64,000 nucleotides of DNA, taken from the NCBI RefSeq assembly GCF_016774335.1, contig NZ_JAETWA010000047.1, forward strand, positions 62,001 to 126,000, read 5' to 3'. The position numbers and the translations under genes were made by a program. Each line of letters starts with the position of its first letter. The stretch's first letter is position 1. The notes below the pieces were generated by a model. The model was not told the origin of the DNA. It did not search any database and was given only the letters and a program-made list of their open reading frames with translations. This stretch comes from Luteimonas saliphila (GTDB lineage Bacteria; Pseudomonadota; Gammaproteobacteria; Xanthomonadales; Xanthomonadaceae). Below are positions 16,720 to 26,166 of the stretch, in pieces.

Positions 16720-18527
16720 GGCGTACTCCTGCGTCCGTTGCGACGCTCGTATTCGAGCCGGAAACGCGCGCGCAGCAGGCCGCCCGGATCGTCGGGCACG
16801 CGCTGCAGCCAGGCCTCGCCGGCCTGGCGGCGCTCGCGTTCGGCCTCGGTCTCGGCGCGGTCGGGATCTTCCTCGACGGTGTCGCCGTCGTCGGTCGTTC
16901 CCGCGGCCTGCTGCAGCGCCTGCTGAATGCGCTGTCGCTGGGCCTCGTCGGCTTCGCGCTGGTCGCGGCTCCCTTCGGCCTGCGGCGAAGGGGGCGGCGT
17001 GCTGGGCGGATCCTCGCGCTCGCCCGCACGCGAGGTGTCGCCATCGTGCGTCTCGGGCGGCGGTCCGGACCGCTCGCCGTTGCCCTCGCCCGCCTGCGCG
17101 CCCTCGCGCCGGGATGGCGAGGATTCGTCACCACCCGCTTCCCCCTGACCCGCGTTCTCATCGTCCGCGCCCGGTTGCTGGCGCGGCTGCCCGGGACCCG
17201 ACGGAGGCTGGCGCCGCATCGCCGCCTCGACCAGGGCCCGGTTGGCGATCGCATCGTCCATGCCCGGCTGCCGTTCCAGGGCCTCGTCGTACGCGGCGAT
17301 CGCCTCTTCAAGGCGCCCGGCCTTCGCCAGCGCGTTGCCCCGGTTGTAGGCCGCGTCCGCACCCGGCAGGTCGCGCCAGGCCCGCTCGGCGTCTTCGTGC
17401 CTGCCGGCGCGATAGGCGTCGAGGCCTTCGCGCATGCGTGCGTGTTCGACCTGGTCCGCGCGGCGCCAGGGCGTGCCGGAGGGAGCAGCGCCGGCCACGG
17501 GTCCGGCAGCGCGCAGCTCCGGCAACGGCAGCAGCAGGCAGGCGACGAGGACCGCGACGGCGGCGCCGCGACGGAAAGCCAGCAGGCCCAGCAGCAGCAG
17601 CGGGAGCAGCAACCAGTAACCCTCGTCGCGCCATACCCGCGCGTCGGCGCGCGTGCGCGACGAGCTGGCGGTGCCTGCGTCGGACGACAACACGCCCAGG
17701 ACGGCGAGATCGCCACCGTCCGTAGACAAGCCGGCATAAGCGCCACCGCCGGCCGACGCGACCCGGCGCAGCGATCCCGCATCCAGCCGCGAAGGCTGCA
17801 GGCTGCCGTCGCGCGCGCGGTAGGTGCCGCCGCCGGGCCTGCCGAATCCGAGCGTGGACACCCGCAAGCCGGCGGTGCGGGCGCGCGTCGCTGCCGCGAT
17901 CGCGGCATCGTTCGCGCGATGCGCCAGCAGCAGGATGTCGCCATCGTCGTAGCCGGCCTGCGCCAGCAGCGCCATCGCGTGGTGGATCGCGCGGTCCGGT
18001 CGATGGCCATCGACCGGCATCACGTCGGGCGCCAGCGCATCGAGGAAGATCGCCACATTGGCGGCATCGTCGGTGAGCGGTGCGACGGTGTAGGCATCCT
18101 CGGAGAACGCGACCAGGGCGACATCGCCGCCGGTGCGCTCACGCAGCAGCGTCGCCAGCTTCGCCCGCGCCTGCAGCAGGCGCGAGGGCGGGAGGTCGGC
18201 GGCGAGCATCGCATCCGACAGATCGAGCACCACCACCAGCGCGCGCCCGTCCTGCTGCAGCGGCACCTCGCCCTGGCGCCAGCTCGGACCGGCCAGGGCC
18301 AGCACCGCCAGCGTCCACGCCAGCAGCCGTGCGAGCAGCCCGCCGATGCCGCGTCGCGATGCACCGGTCTCGACCAGATGCGGCAGCAGATGGGGGTCGA
18401 CGTGTTCGCGCCAGACGCCCGCACGGCGCCGTTGCCACTGCCACCATGCCACCAGCAGCGGCAGCGTGAGCAGCGCCCAGAACCACTGCGGGCGCAGGAA
18501 ATGCAGCTGCGACAGCGCCTCGCTCAT
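16716..18527 (-). CDS. batB: BatB/BatC-type protein: VWA domain with TPR repeats
   Basis: A 603-residue protein. Two N-terminal membrane segments (about residues 12-28 and 55-75) flank a short loop, a von Willebrand A domain follows (VVVLDLSDAMLAADL near residue 91), then a membrane segment near residue 310, TPR-type helices (AYNRGNALAKAGRLEEAIAA) and a long Gln/Glu/Gly/Pro-rich disordered tail. It thus fuses BatB and BatC. The MIDAS motif reads DLSDA where DXSXS is expected; the BatA gene next door keeps DLSGS. Metal binding may be impaired or altered. Start at 18527 gives an ATGA overlap with the batA stop. Confidence 0.88.
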   Translation of the reverse strand: MSEALSQLHFLRPQWFWALLTLPLLVAWWQWQRRRAGVWREHVDPHLLPHLVETGASRRGIGGLLARLLAWTLAVLALAGPSWRQGEVPLQQDGRALVVVLDLSDAMLAADLPPSRLLQARAKLATLLRERTGGDVALVAFSEDAYTVAPLTDDAANVAIFLDALAPDVMPVDGHRPDRAIHHAMALLAQAGYDDGDILLLAHRANDAAIAAATRARTAGLRVSTLGFGRPGGGTYRARDGSLQPSRLDAGSLRRVASAGGGAYAGLSTDGGDLAVLGVLSSDAGTASSSRTRADARVWRDEGYWLLLPLLLLGLLAFRRGAAVAVLVACLLLPLPELRAAGPVAGAAPSGTPWRRADQVEHARMREGLDAYRAGRHEDAERAWRDLPGADAAYNRGNALAKAGRLEEAIAAYDEALERQPGMDDAIANRALVEAAMRRQPPSGPGQPRQQPGADDENAGQGEAGGDESSPSRREGAQAGEGNGERSGPPPETHDGDTSRAGEREDPPSTPPPSPQAEGSRDQREADEAQRQRIQQALQQAAGTTDDGDTVEEDPDRAETEAERERRQAGEAWLQRVPDDPGGLLRARFRLEYERRNGRRSTP

Positions 18528-19585
18528 GCGCCCGCCTCCGCATCCACGCGACGCGCGTGGCGACCGGCGCGCAGCCACTCCGGGCCCTGCAGACGCAGCA
18601 TCGCCAGCAGGCCGGCCAGCAGCGCACCCGCCAGCGGCCAGGGATAGCGTTCGATCTTCGGGCGCAACTGCTGCCCGGGCCGCGCCACCGGTTCGAGCCG
18701 GTCGATCTGCGCATAGATGCCGGAGAGTTCGTCGGCGTCGCGCGCGCGGAACGCGCGACCGCCGGTCGCCGCGGCGATGCGTTGCAGCGCCGCCTCGTCG
18801 ATTTCCACCTCGTTGCCCGGCAGTGGCACGCCGAACAACGACATCGCATCGCCATCGCCGCCGAAGGCGATGGTGTAGATGCGCACGTCGTGGTCGCGTG
18901 CGAGCTCGGCAGCCTTCATCGGATCGATCTGCCCGGCGGTATTGACCCCGTCGGTGAGCAGCACCAGGACCCGCTGGCCCGCCTCCTGCCCGCGCAGGCG
19001 CTTGACCGCGAGCGCGATCGCGTCACCCAGCGCGGTCTCGCGTCCGGCCAGCCCGACCACGCTGTCGAGCAGTTGCTCGCGGACGCTGTCGCGATCCAGG
19101 GTCAGTGGCGACAACGCATAGGCGCGCTGGCCGAAGACGATCAGGCCGACGCGATCGCCCGCACGCCGGTCGAGGAAATCGGCGATCACCGCCTTGGCCG
19201 CGGTCAGCCGGTCGACCACGCGTCCACCCAGACGCATGTCCTCCTCGCCCATGCTGCCCGACAGGTCGATCGCCAGCATCAGATCGCGGGCCGAGGCCGG
19301 CGGCTGCACCACCTCGCCCAGTTGCTGCGGCCGGGCGGCTGCGACGCATAGCAGCGTCCATGCCAGCCACGCCAGCACCGGCATGCGACGCACCGCGCGC
19401 GCGTCGCCCTGGCGCGCGATGCCGTCCAGGCGCCGTCCCCAGGGCACGCGCAGCGCGGGCTGGTCCTGCGGTACCGGCGGCAGGCTCCAGCGCGCCAGCC
19501 ACGGCAGCGGCAGCGCGAACAGCAGCCAGGGCCAGGCGAAGCCGGCGAACAGCGTGGCGATCCAGTCGGCGGCCGATTCGATCAT
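18524..19585 (-). CDS. batA: BatA-like VWA-domain membrane protein
   Basis: A 353-residue protein with an N-terminal membrane segment (WPWLLFALPLPWLARW), a second one at about residues 72-88, an intact VWA domain (LMLAIDLSGSMGEED, MIDAS DXSXS at about residues 107-111) and a C-terminal membrane segment (PLAGALLAGLLAMLRL). The segment LLTDGVNTAGQIDP is typical of BatA. These proteins probably form a membrane complex with the MoxR ATPase. The ATG at 19585 overlaps the DUF4381 stop by ATGA. It has the same orientation as the whole moxR-batD block. Confidence 0.9.
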   Translation of the reverse strand: MIESAADWIATLFAGFAWPWLLFALPLPWLARWSLPPVPQDQPALRVPWGRRLDGIARQGDARAVRRMPVLAWLAWTLLCVAAARPQQLGEVVQPPASARDLMLAIDLSGSMGEEDMRLGGRVVDRLTAAKAVIADFLDRRAGDRVGLIVFGQRAYALSPLTLDRDSVREQLLDSVVGLAGRETALGDAIALAVKRLRGQEAGQRVLVLLTDGVNTAGQIDPMKAAELARDHDVRIYTIAFGGDGDAMSLFGVPLPGNEVEIDEAALQRIAAATGGRAFRARDADELSGIYAQIDRLEPVARPGQQLRPKIERYPWPLAGALLAGLLAMLRLQGPEWLRAGRHARRVDAEAGA

Positions 19586-20040
19586 CCGCGCCGGCCCATC
19601 CAGTCGAGGAAGCGCGCGCGCGTGACCACGCGCAGCGCTTCGACCGCGCCCTCGTCGACATCGGCGCGGAATGCGCCATCGCGCAGCAGCGCGCCAGGGC
19701 CTTCGACGAACACCGGCTGCGGCGCTTCGCGGTCGAGCAATCGCAGCCAGTCCTCGCCCACGCGCGTGTCCGCCTGCGCATCGACATTCCGGGCGGCGCG
19801 GCGCAGCAGGTCCGACATCGCCGCCACCTTGCCCGGAGGCGTCCGCGCCGCGGCGACCGCCTCGTCGAACAAGCGCTCGGCCACCCGCCTTCGGCGCACG
19901 CGACGCGCATGCCGCCATGCCAGCACGGCCACGACTGCGAGCAACGCCGCGGCGACGATCCACCAGCCCGGTGCCGGCGGCCACCATGGTGGCGCCACCG
20001 GCGCGTGCACGTCGCGCAACGGCAGGTCGACCGAGGTCAT
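19582..20040 (-). CDS. DUF4381 membrane protein of the MoxR/Bat operon
   Basis: A 152-residue protein: short N-terminus with LPLRDVHAPVAPPWWPPAPG, one membrane helix (WWIVAAALLAVVAVLAWRH), then a cytoplasmic helical region. The proline- and tryptophan-rich approach to the helix is characteristic of DUF4381 proteins, found between DUF58 and BatA genes in many Proteobacteria. Function is not known; a structural role in the Bat membrane complex is inferred from the conserved location. Both ends overlap neighbours by 4 bp. Confidence 0.85.
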   Translation of the reverse strand: MTSVDLPLRDVHAPVAPPWWPPAPGWWIVAAALLAVVAVLAWRHARRVRRRRVAERLFDEAVAAARTPPGKVAAMSDLLRRAARNVDAQADTRVGEDWLRLLDREAPQPVFVEGPGALLRDGAFRADVDEGAVEALRVVTRARFLDWMGRRG

Positions 20041-20972
20041 CGGCGACCGACCTGGGGCAGCCAGGACTCGCTCGGCGCGTCGGCCGACAGCATGTCGACC
20101 CGCGCACCCCGCGCGCGCAGCATGTCCGCGGCCTGCCGTGCCGCGCCCGGGAACGCGGCTTCCCAGCGCCGACGCTGCGCAGCCGAGGACAGATCCGGTT
20201 CCATGCGGCGCCCCGCGCTGAGCAGCGGCAGCCGCTGCGCGGGCGGTTCGCGCTCGATCGGATCGTCGATCAGCAACACCACCACCTCATGGTGCCCGGT
20301 GAGCGATGGCCAGGTCTGCGGCGGCACCCGCGCGACGCTGCCGGCGTCGGCCAGCACCAGCAGCCTGGCGCCGGGACGCAGCAGTCGTCGTGCGCGGTCG
20401 AGCGCGACGGTCAATCCGGTGTCGTCGTCGGGTGGCGCGGCGTACCAGCGCACCAGGGCGTCGAGCACGCGAAGCACGCCGCGCGGCCCCCCGGCGGGAG
20501 GCACCAGCGCGTCGGCGCCGCCGCCGCGCAGCGCCGCGATCCGGTCGCCGTCGCGCAGCGCCGCCCACGCCGCGACCGCGCCCGCTCGCGCGGCCTGGAC
20601 CGACTTGAAGCGCACCCGGGTGCCGAAGAACAGGTCGGGCGACGTGTCGGCCACGATCAGGCTGAGCCGTTCGCGCTCGGCATGGAACAGCTTGGTGTGC
20701 ATGCGTCCGCTGCGCGCGGTCAGGCGCCAGTCGATGTGGCGCGCATCGTCGCCCTGCGCGTACTCGCGCGATTCGGCGTATTCCATGCCGCGCCCGCGCT
20801 GCATCGACGGCGCCGGCCCGCTGATGCCGAGACGGCCGCGCCTCGCGACGTGCCGCGCCTGCGCCACGCCGCGCAGCGCGACGAGCTCGGACAGGGTCGG
20901 CACGACGCCGTCCGTGCCGGAGGGCACGACCGAAACCTGTCGCGTTCGATCGCCGGGTGCGGGAAAGGGCAT
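20037..20972 (-). CDS. DUF58 domain protein of the MoxR/Bat operon
   Basis: A 311-residue soluble protein with the DUF58 core near residues 60-95: GRGMEYAESREYAQGDDARH followed by IDWRLTAR. This motif is nearly invariant in the family. A degenerate VWA-like fold follows (LIVADTSPDLFFGTRVR). The start at 20972 has GAGG 6 bp upstream. A longer in-frame start at 21137 would add 55 Arg-rich residues that look non-coding. DUF58 proteins always travel with MoxR ATPases and are presumed to deliver or receive substrates. The 178-bp gap to moxR is unusual for a set that otherwise overlaps. Confidence 0.9.
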   Translation of the reverse strand: MPFPAPGDRTRQVSVVPSGTDGVVPTLSELVALRGVAQARHVARRGRLGISGPAPSMQRGRGMEYAESREYAQGDDARHIDWRLTARSGRMHTKLFHAERERLSLIVADTSPDLFFGTRVRFKSVQAARAGAVAAWAALRDGDRIAALRGGGADALVPPAGGPRGVLRVLDALVRWYAAPPDDDTGLTVALDRARRLLRPGARLLVLADAGSVARVPPQTWPSLTGHHEVVVLLIDDPIEREPPAQRLPLLSAGRRMEPDLSSAAQRRRWEAAFPGAARQAADMLRARGARVDMLSADAPSESWLPQVGRR

Positions 20973-21150
20973 GGATCGCCTCGACCGTGCGCGTCTCAGA
21001 CGCCTGTCGTCGCGCGATCGCACGGCATGCATCGGGGACACCGACCGATCGCCGGCAGGCGGCACGGCTCGCCACCACGAGCCCGGTCCCCATCCGCGAT
21101 CGCGACTCCCGCCGAGCTGCGGCGCGCGCGGGCGCAAGCGACCAAGTCAC

Positions 21151-22143
21151 TCACGGCAGCGGCACCTTCGCCAGCAGTTCCGCCACCAGCCGGTCGCCGT
21201 CCCAGCCCTCGGCGGTGGCTTCGTAGCTGGGCAGCACGCGGTGGCGCAGCACGTCCGGCGCCACGGCACGCACGTCGTCGGGGGTGACGAAGTCGCGTCC
21301 CGCCAGCCAGGCGTGCGCGCGCGCGCAGCGTTCGAGCGCGATCGAACCGCGCGGGCTCGCGCCCCAGGCGATGCGCCGCGCCAGCGCGGCGTCGTAGCGG
21401 GTCGCATCGCGCGAAGCCAGCACCAGTTCCACCAGATAGCGCTCCACCGCGGGCGCGACGTGCAGGTCGAGGACCGCGGTGCGCGCCGCGAACACGTCCG
21501 CCTGCGGCATCGGCGCGAACGCCCGCGCCACCGGCTGCAGCACGGCGCGCGCGCGTTCGCGGGCCAGACGCAGGATCTCGGTCTCGGTGTCGACCTCCGG
21601 ATAGCCGATGCGCACGTGCATCAGGAAGCGGTCCAGCTGCGCCTCGGGCAGCGGGAACGTCCCCTCCTGCTCGATCGGGTTCTGGGTCGCCATCACCAGG
21701 AACAGGGGCGGCAGGGCGTACGTCTGGCGACCCACGGTGACCTGGCGCTCGCCCATCGCTTCGAGCAGGGCGGACTGCACCTTGGCCGGCGCGCGGTTGA
21801 TCTCGTCCGCGAGCAGCAGCGAATGGAAGATCGGCCCGGGCACGAACTCGAACCGCGCGTCCTGCGGGCGCCAGATCTCGGTCCCGGTGAGGTCGGCCGG
21901 CAGCAGGTCCGGGGTGAACTGCACGCGGGCGAAATCCGCCTCGACCCGGGCCGCCAGCGCGCGGATGGCGGTCGTCTTCGCCAGCCCCGGGGCACCTTCG
22001 ACCAGCAGGTGGCCATCGGCCAGCAGCGCGACCAGCAGGCGCTCGACCAGCGCCGCCTGGCCGACGATCTCGCTCGCCAGGTCCAGGCGGAGTGCGGCGA
22101 AGGCGGCGTGCAGGCGGGGGATATCGTCGCGCGGAATGTCCAT
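21151..22143 (-). CDS. MoxR family AAA+ ATPase
   Basis: A 330-residue AAA+ ATPase. Walker A is GAPGLAKTT (about residues 42-50), Walker B is LLLADEINRAP, sensor 1 is MATQNPIEQEGTFPLPEAQL, and the C-terminal lid contains DFVTPDDVRAVAPDVLRHR. MoxR ATPases act as chaperones for maturation of protein complexes, often with VWA proteins. It is the first gene of the moxR-DUF58-DUF4381-batA-batB-batD operon. The ATG at 22143 starts MDIPRDDIPRL; a longer frame reaching 22284 runs into the pil terminator hairpin and is not supported. Confidence 0.93.
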   Translation of the reverse strand: MDIPRDDIPRLHAAFAALRLDLASEIVGQAALVERLLVALLADGHLLVEGAPGLAKTTAIRALAARVEADFARVQFTPDLLPADLTGTEIWRPQDARFEFVPGPIFHSLLLADEINRAPAKVQSALLEAMGERQVTVGRQTYALPPLFLVMATQNPIEQEGTFPLPEAQLDRFLMHVRIGYPEVDTETEILRLARERARAVLQPVARAFAPMPQADVFAARTAVLDLHVAPAVERYLVELVLASRDATRYDAALARRIAWGASPRGSIALERCARAHAWLAGRDFVTPDDVRAVAPDVLRHRVLPSYEATAEGWDGDRLVAELLAKVPLP

Positions 22144-22248
22144 GGGGCCCTGTGCGTGGAGCGTCAGCACGCATTGGACCAGATTCCAGCCGCCCGGTTC
22201 ATTCCCGAGCCCAGGCGGTCTGCGTGCGCACACCGATCCCGGAACGAA

Positions 22249-22270
22249 GACGGGGCCCGAAGGCCCCGTC
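22249..22270 (-). terminator. Terminator of the pilMNOPQ operon
   Basis: GACGGGGCC and GGCCCCGTC form a perfect 9-bp stem, which on the minus strand closes a TTCG tetraloop. It begins 26 bp after the pilQ stop and is followed on the minus strand by TTCGTT. This is a convincing stem, with a modest T-content after it. Confidence 0.7.
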
Positions 22271-22296
22271 CGCGTCCGCCGCACAGGTCGCGCGGA

Positions 22297-24219
22297 TCAG
22301 CGCTGCTGGACGCGCATCACCTTCGGCGTCACGAAGATCAGCAGTTCCGCCTTTTCCTTGCTTCTGCCCCGGTTCTTGAACAGGTTGCCGATGATCGGCA
22401 GGTCGCCCAGGAACGGAACCTTGGACAGTTCGCTGCGGTCGCGGAACTCGTAGACGCCGCCGATCGACACCGTCTGCCCATCCTCGACCAGGACCGCGGT
22501 GGTGATCTCGCGCTTGTTGATCTGCGGTACCTGGCCCAGGCCCGAACCGACGCTGACGAAGCCCTCGATCTCGTCCTTCTTCAACGCCATGTTCAGGAAC
22601 ACGCGGCCGTCGTTGGTGATGGTCGGCGTGACCTTGAGCTCGAGCAGAACGTCCTTGAACTCGACCGTCGGGATGCTGTTGCTCTGGCCGCCGGTGACCG
22701 TCAGGTAGCCGACTTCCTGGCCCTGGCGGATGATCGCCTCTTTCTGATTGCTGGTGACGATGCGCGGGTTGGACACGACCTCTCCCCTGCCCTCTTCCTG
22801 CAGCGCGGAAATCTCCATGTCCCAGTTGACGTAGTTGCCCAGAATGGTGAGGGCCAGCGAGCCTCCCCCCGTCACCGCATTGGAGAAGTTGAGCGGATTG
22901 ACGAACGTCGGAAGACCTTCAAGGTCGGGGTCGTTCACATCGGACCAGTATCCCTGGTTCGATGCGATGCTGCCCGATGTGATCACGCGGTCCTTGTTTC
23001 CATACACGCCGAAACGCGCACCAAGGTCGCGTGCAAACGACTCGTTGGCGATGACGATCCGGGCTTCGATCACGACCTGGTCGACCGGCTTGTCGAGCGC
23101 GGCCACGAGGCGCTTGATCTCCGCCACGCGCTGCGGGATGTCGATGGCCAGCAGGGTATTGGTACGGCGGTCGAAGCTCAGGCTGCCGCGCGAAGACAGG
23201 AAGCCGCGGCTCTGGCCGGCGCCCCCCGCACTACCGCCACCGCCGCCCTGGCTGGTCTTGCTCTCGTCGGTCAGCAGCTTGGCGATGTCTTCGGCGTTGC
23301 CGTAGCTGATCGGGATGTACTCGGTGACCATCTCGGCGCGCTCTTCCAGGGCGAGGCGTGCGTTCTCCTTGTCCTGCTCGAACTTGGCGATCTCCGACTG
23401 CGGCGCGACCCACACCACGTTGCCGCTGCGGCGCTTGTCGAGCGAACGCGCCTGCAACACGATGTCCAGCGCCTGGTCCCAGGGCACGTTGATCAGGCGC
23501 AGGGTGACGTTGCCCTGGACCGTGTCGCTGGCGACGATGTTGAGGTTGGACTCCTCCGCGATCAGCTGCAGCACGGTGCGTACCGGCACGTCCTGGAAAT
23601 TGAACGTGACCGGGCGGCCGCTGTAGGCGCGGGTCGCCGACGCCTGCGCGGAGGACGCGACCGCGTCGGGACTGCTGGCGCCCACGGCGCGATCGGGCGC
23701 GGTCGCCGCGCGCGGGACGATCTCGACCACGTAATCGCGCCCGGTCTGGTAGGCCATGGATTCGAAGTTGCCCTGCGCGCTCAGCACCAGTTGCGCACCC
23801 TCGCCACCCTGCCGGGCATCGATACGTTGCACCGGCGTGGCGAAGTCGGCGACGTTCAGCGGTCGCTGCAGCGCAGCCGGCAGCGACGCGTTGCCGATGT
23901 TGACGACGATGCTGGATCCCTGGGTGCGCAGGTCGGGATTCGCCCCGTCGCCGTCGAAACGCAGGATCAGCTTGCCGGCACCGCCGTCGCCACGCTTGAA
24001 GTCGACGGCCGAGACCGAGACGACGCCGGGAACCTGCTTGGCCGGATCGGCGGACGCGACCTGCGCGGTCGCCAGCAGCGCCGGCGCGTGTCCACGCACG
24101 GCCGGTGCGCCTGCCGCCGCGGAAGCCGACAGCAGGCCTGCGAAGAGGCCGAGCGCCAGCGCCTGGACCGGGATGGCCTGCCGGGTCGGTTGCGGGTTAC
24201 GCACATTGGTGACGGTCAT
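22297..24219 (-). CDS. pilQ: Type IV pilus secretin PilQ
   Basis: A 640-residue outer-membrane secretin. After a signal peptide (ALALGLFAGLLSASAAAGAP) there is one AMIN domain (about residues 60-165), an STN/N0 domain (VTFNFQDVPVRTVLQLIAEE), an N1 domain, a glycine-rich linker (GGGGGSAGGAGQ), and the secretin core ending in VPFLGDLPIIGNLFKNR and ELLIFVTPKVMR. PilQ forms the channel through which the pilus passes. P. aeruginosa PilQ has 714 residues and two AMIN domains; the single AMIN here explains the shorter length. The ATG at 24219 has GGGGA upstream. Last gene of the operon. Confidence 0.96.
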   Translation of the reverse strand: MTVTNVRNPQPTRQAIPVQALALGLFAGLLSASAAAGAPAVRGHAPALLATAQVASADPAKQVPGVVSVSAVDFKRGDGGAGKLILRFDGDGANPDLRTQGSSIVVNIGNASLPAALQRPLNVADFATPVQRIDARQGGEGAQLVLSAQGNFESMAYQTGRDYVVEIVPRAATAPDRAVGASSPDAVASSAQASATRAYSGRPVTFNFQDVPVRTVLQLIAEESNLNIVASDTVQGNVTLRLINVPWDQALDIVLQARSLDKRRSGNVVWVAPQSEIAKFEQDKENARLALEERAEMVTEYIPISYGNAEDIAKLLTDESKTSQGGGGGSAGGAGQSRGFLSSRGSLSFDRRTNTLLAIDIPQRVAEIKRLVAALDKPVDQVVIEARIVIANESFARDLGARFGVYGNKDRVITSGSIASNQGYWSDVNDPDLEGLPTFVNPLNFSNAVTGGGSLALTILGNYVNWDMEISALQEEGRGEVVSNPRIVTSNQKEAIIRQGQEVGYLTVTGGQSNSIPTVEFKDVLLELKVTPTITNDGRVFLNMALKKDEIEGFVSVGSGLGQVPQINKREITTAVLVEDGQTVSIGGVYEFRDRSELSKVPFLGDLPIIGNLFKNRGRSKEKAELLIFVTPKVMRVQQR

Positions 24220-24235
24220 CTTTGACTTCCCCTGA

Positions 24236-24775
24236 TCAATTGTCTTCGAGCGCAACCGAGGCCGGCCGTTCCAGCCAGCCGCCAGCGCCATCCGGCACGA
24301 GTTCGACGAGATCGATTCTATCTTCATGCACGCTGGTCACCCGACCGTCGTTCTGCCCCATGTAGACGCCGACCGACACGCGATAGGTCACCTTGTCGGG
24401 CGCCATCACCAGCGCGACCATCCCCGGGCCGGTATGCAGCGTGCCCACCATGTCCAGGCTGTCCAACGGGAACTGCTCGAGCGTCTGCTTACGGCGGTTG
24501 GAATCCGGCCGCGGACCGCTCCCGCTGCCGTCGTCGCCGAAGACCGCGCTGAAGGGATCGCGGAGATCCTGCGCGGCATACTCGAACGTCTCGAATTGCT
24601 GCATGACCGGTAGCGGATCCAGCGGCGGCGCCGGGCGCGCCTTCACGTTGGCGACCCACTCCTCGAGATTGGGCGCGTTGCCCGGCGTACTGGTGACACC
24701 CCGGACACAGCCGGCGAGCACGAGCGCAAGCGCGCAGGCCGTGATCCAGCGGCTCTTTGTCGACATCGTGCGCAT
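24236..24775 (-). CDS. pilP: Type IV pilus lipoprotein PilP
   Basis: A 179-residue lipoprotein with the lipobox LAGC following ACALALV near residue 23. PilP bridges the inner-membrane PilNO pair to the secretin PilQ. The segment AAQDLRDPFSAVF before a disordered stretch and the HR/beta-sandwich domain MVGTLHTGPGMVALVMAPD are typical. The start at 24775 is preferred over the ATG at 24766 because GGGAGG lies about 10 bp upstream of it. The pilO stop is 1 bp away and pilQ begins 16 bp beyond the stop. Confidence 0.93.
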   Translation of the reverse strand: MRTMSTKSRWITACALALVLAGCVRGVTSTPGNAPNLEEWVANVKARPAPPLDPLPVMQQFETFEYAAQDLRDPFSAVFGDDGSGSGPRPDSNRRKQTLEQFPLDSLDMVGTLHTGPGMVALVMAPDKVTYRVSVGVYMGQNDGRVTSVHEDRIDLVELVPDGAGGWLERPASVALEDN

Positions 24776-24776
24776 A

Positions 24777-25451
24777 TCAGCGAGCCCTCCCGGCAGCCGC
24801 GGCCGCGGCCTGCTCCTGCGCAGCGGCCTCTTCCTCGTCGAGATAGCGATAGGTCTTGACCGTGCCGGCCAGTTCCAGACTCGAGTTCGGACCGATTGCG
24901 GCCAGCGAATCCCCTCCACCCCCGCGCGGTCGCAGCGAGATGTCGTGCATCGTCATGATCACCACCCGCGGCAGCGAGGCCACGCCGCTGACGAACGCTC
25001 CGAACTGGTGATAGGTTCCCACCATCTTCAGCTCGATCGGCTTCTCGGCGTAGAACTCCTTGGGCGTTTCCGGACCCGGCTTGAACAGCTCGTTGTGGAT
25101 GCCGGTGGCCAGCGCGGTCTGCGAGATGTCGTTGATCAGTGCCGGCATCTCCGTGCGGCTGGGCAGCTGCCGCAGCATCTGCTGCAGCTGCTGCTCCATT
25201 TGCGCGAGCTGTTGCTTGAGCGGTTCGAGATTGGAGGCCCGCCCCTGCTTCTCCTCGAAATCCGCACGCAACGCTGATTCCTGGGACTCGAGGCCCTTGA
25301 GTTCTTCCCCCTTCTTGCGCGTCACCACGTACCAGAGCAGGCCGAAGATCAGCAAGCCGATCAGCACGCAGAAGCCGATCTTGTATTCGCGCGGCCACGC
25401 GCCCATGTTGTTGAAGTCGAGTTCCCGCAGCGACATCTTCTTCTTGCTCAC
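24777..25451 (-). CDS. pilO: Type IV pilus inner-membrane protein PilO
   Basis: A 224-residue bitopic protein: short cytoplasmic N-terminus (MSKKKMSLRELDFNN), membrane helix (IGFCVLIGLLIFGLLWYVV), coiled coil (about residues 50-100) and a periplasmic ferredoxin-like domain. PilO pairs with PilN in the alignment subcomplex. It starts with GTG at 25451, overlapping the pilN stop as GTGA. The C-terminus is an alanine-rich tail (EEEAAAQEQAAAAAAGRAR) longer than in P. aeruginosa. Confidence 0.94.
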   Translation of the reverse strand: MSKKKMSLRELDFNNMGAWPREYKIGFCVLIGLLIFGLLWYVVTRKKGEELKGLESQESALRADFEEKQGRASNLEPLKQQLAQMEQQLQQMLRQLPSRTEMPALINDISQTALATGIHNELFKPGPETPKEFYAEKPIELKMVGTYHQFGAFVSGVASLPRVVIMTMHDISLRPRGGGGDSLAAIGPNSSLELAGTVKTYRYLDEEEAAAQEQAAAAAAGRAR

Positions 25452-26166
25452 TGGGCAACTCCTTCGGCAGGCGTGGTCGCGGCCGCGGACTCCGCGGCGG
25501 GCTCAGCAGCCGGGACGTCGGCCGGCGATCCACCCTGCGCCGGAGCATCGGCGGGAGCCGCCGGTTCGGCGTTGACCGGAGGGACCGGGTCGGGAATGCC
25601 GTCGCCGTCCTCGTCCCGGGGCGCGGTGGGATTGGCCAGCTGCACCGACAGGTTGAACATGTACGGCAGGCCGGCCACGCCGTCGCGTGCTTCGATGATC
25701 GACAGGTCGGGCTTGGTCATCCAGCCCGAGCCCTCGAGGTTGCGCATGTAGCTGCTGACGCGCGAATTGGACTGTGAGCGCCCCTCCAGCGTCAGCTTCT
25801 CGCCCTCCTGCTTGATCGTGGTCAGGATCACGCCGTCGGGGATGGTGCGCACCAGCGAATCGAACAGGTGGACCATCTGCGAACGGTTGGCCTGCAGTTG
25901 CTCGATGACTTCCTTGCGCGCCAGCAGCCGGGCCTTCTGCCGGTCCAGTTCCTCGATTTCGACGATCCTGGTGTCGACCTCGGCGATCTGCTGCTCCAGG
26001 TAGCGGTTGCGTTCCTGCTGTCCGGAGATCTGCGCGTTGTAGTACATGTTGAACAGGAACCAGAGCGCCAGGCCGGCCAGGGCCGCCAGCGCGAGCATCG
26101 TGCCGAAGTCCTTCTGGCGCTGCTTGCGGCGCTCCGCGCGCCACGGAAGTAGGTTGATCCGGGCCA

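Noticed and set aside
22144..22284. Longer MoxR N-terminus starting at 22284.
   Set aside because: It would run over the pilQ terminator hairpin and adds residues not found in MoxR proteins.
19105..24225. Open frame of about 1,700 codons on the plus strand across bat, moxR and pilQ.
   Set aside because: It is antisense to six well-supported genes and has shadow-type composition (His, Arg, Gln).
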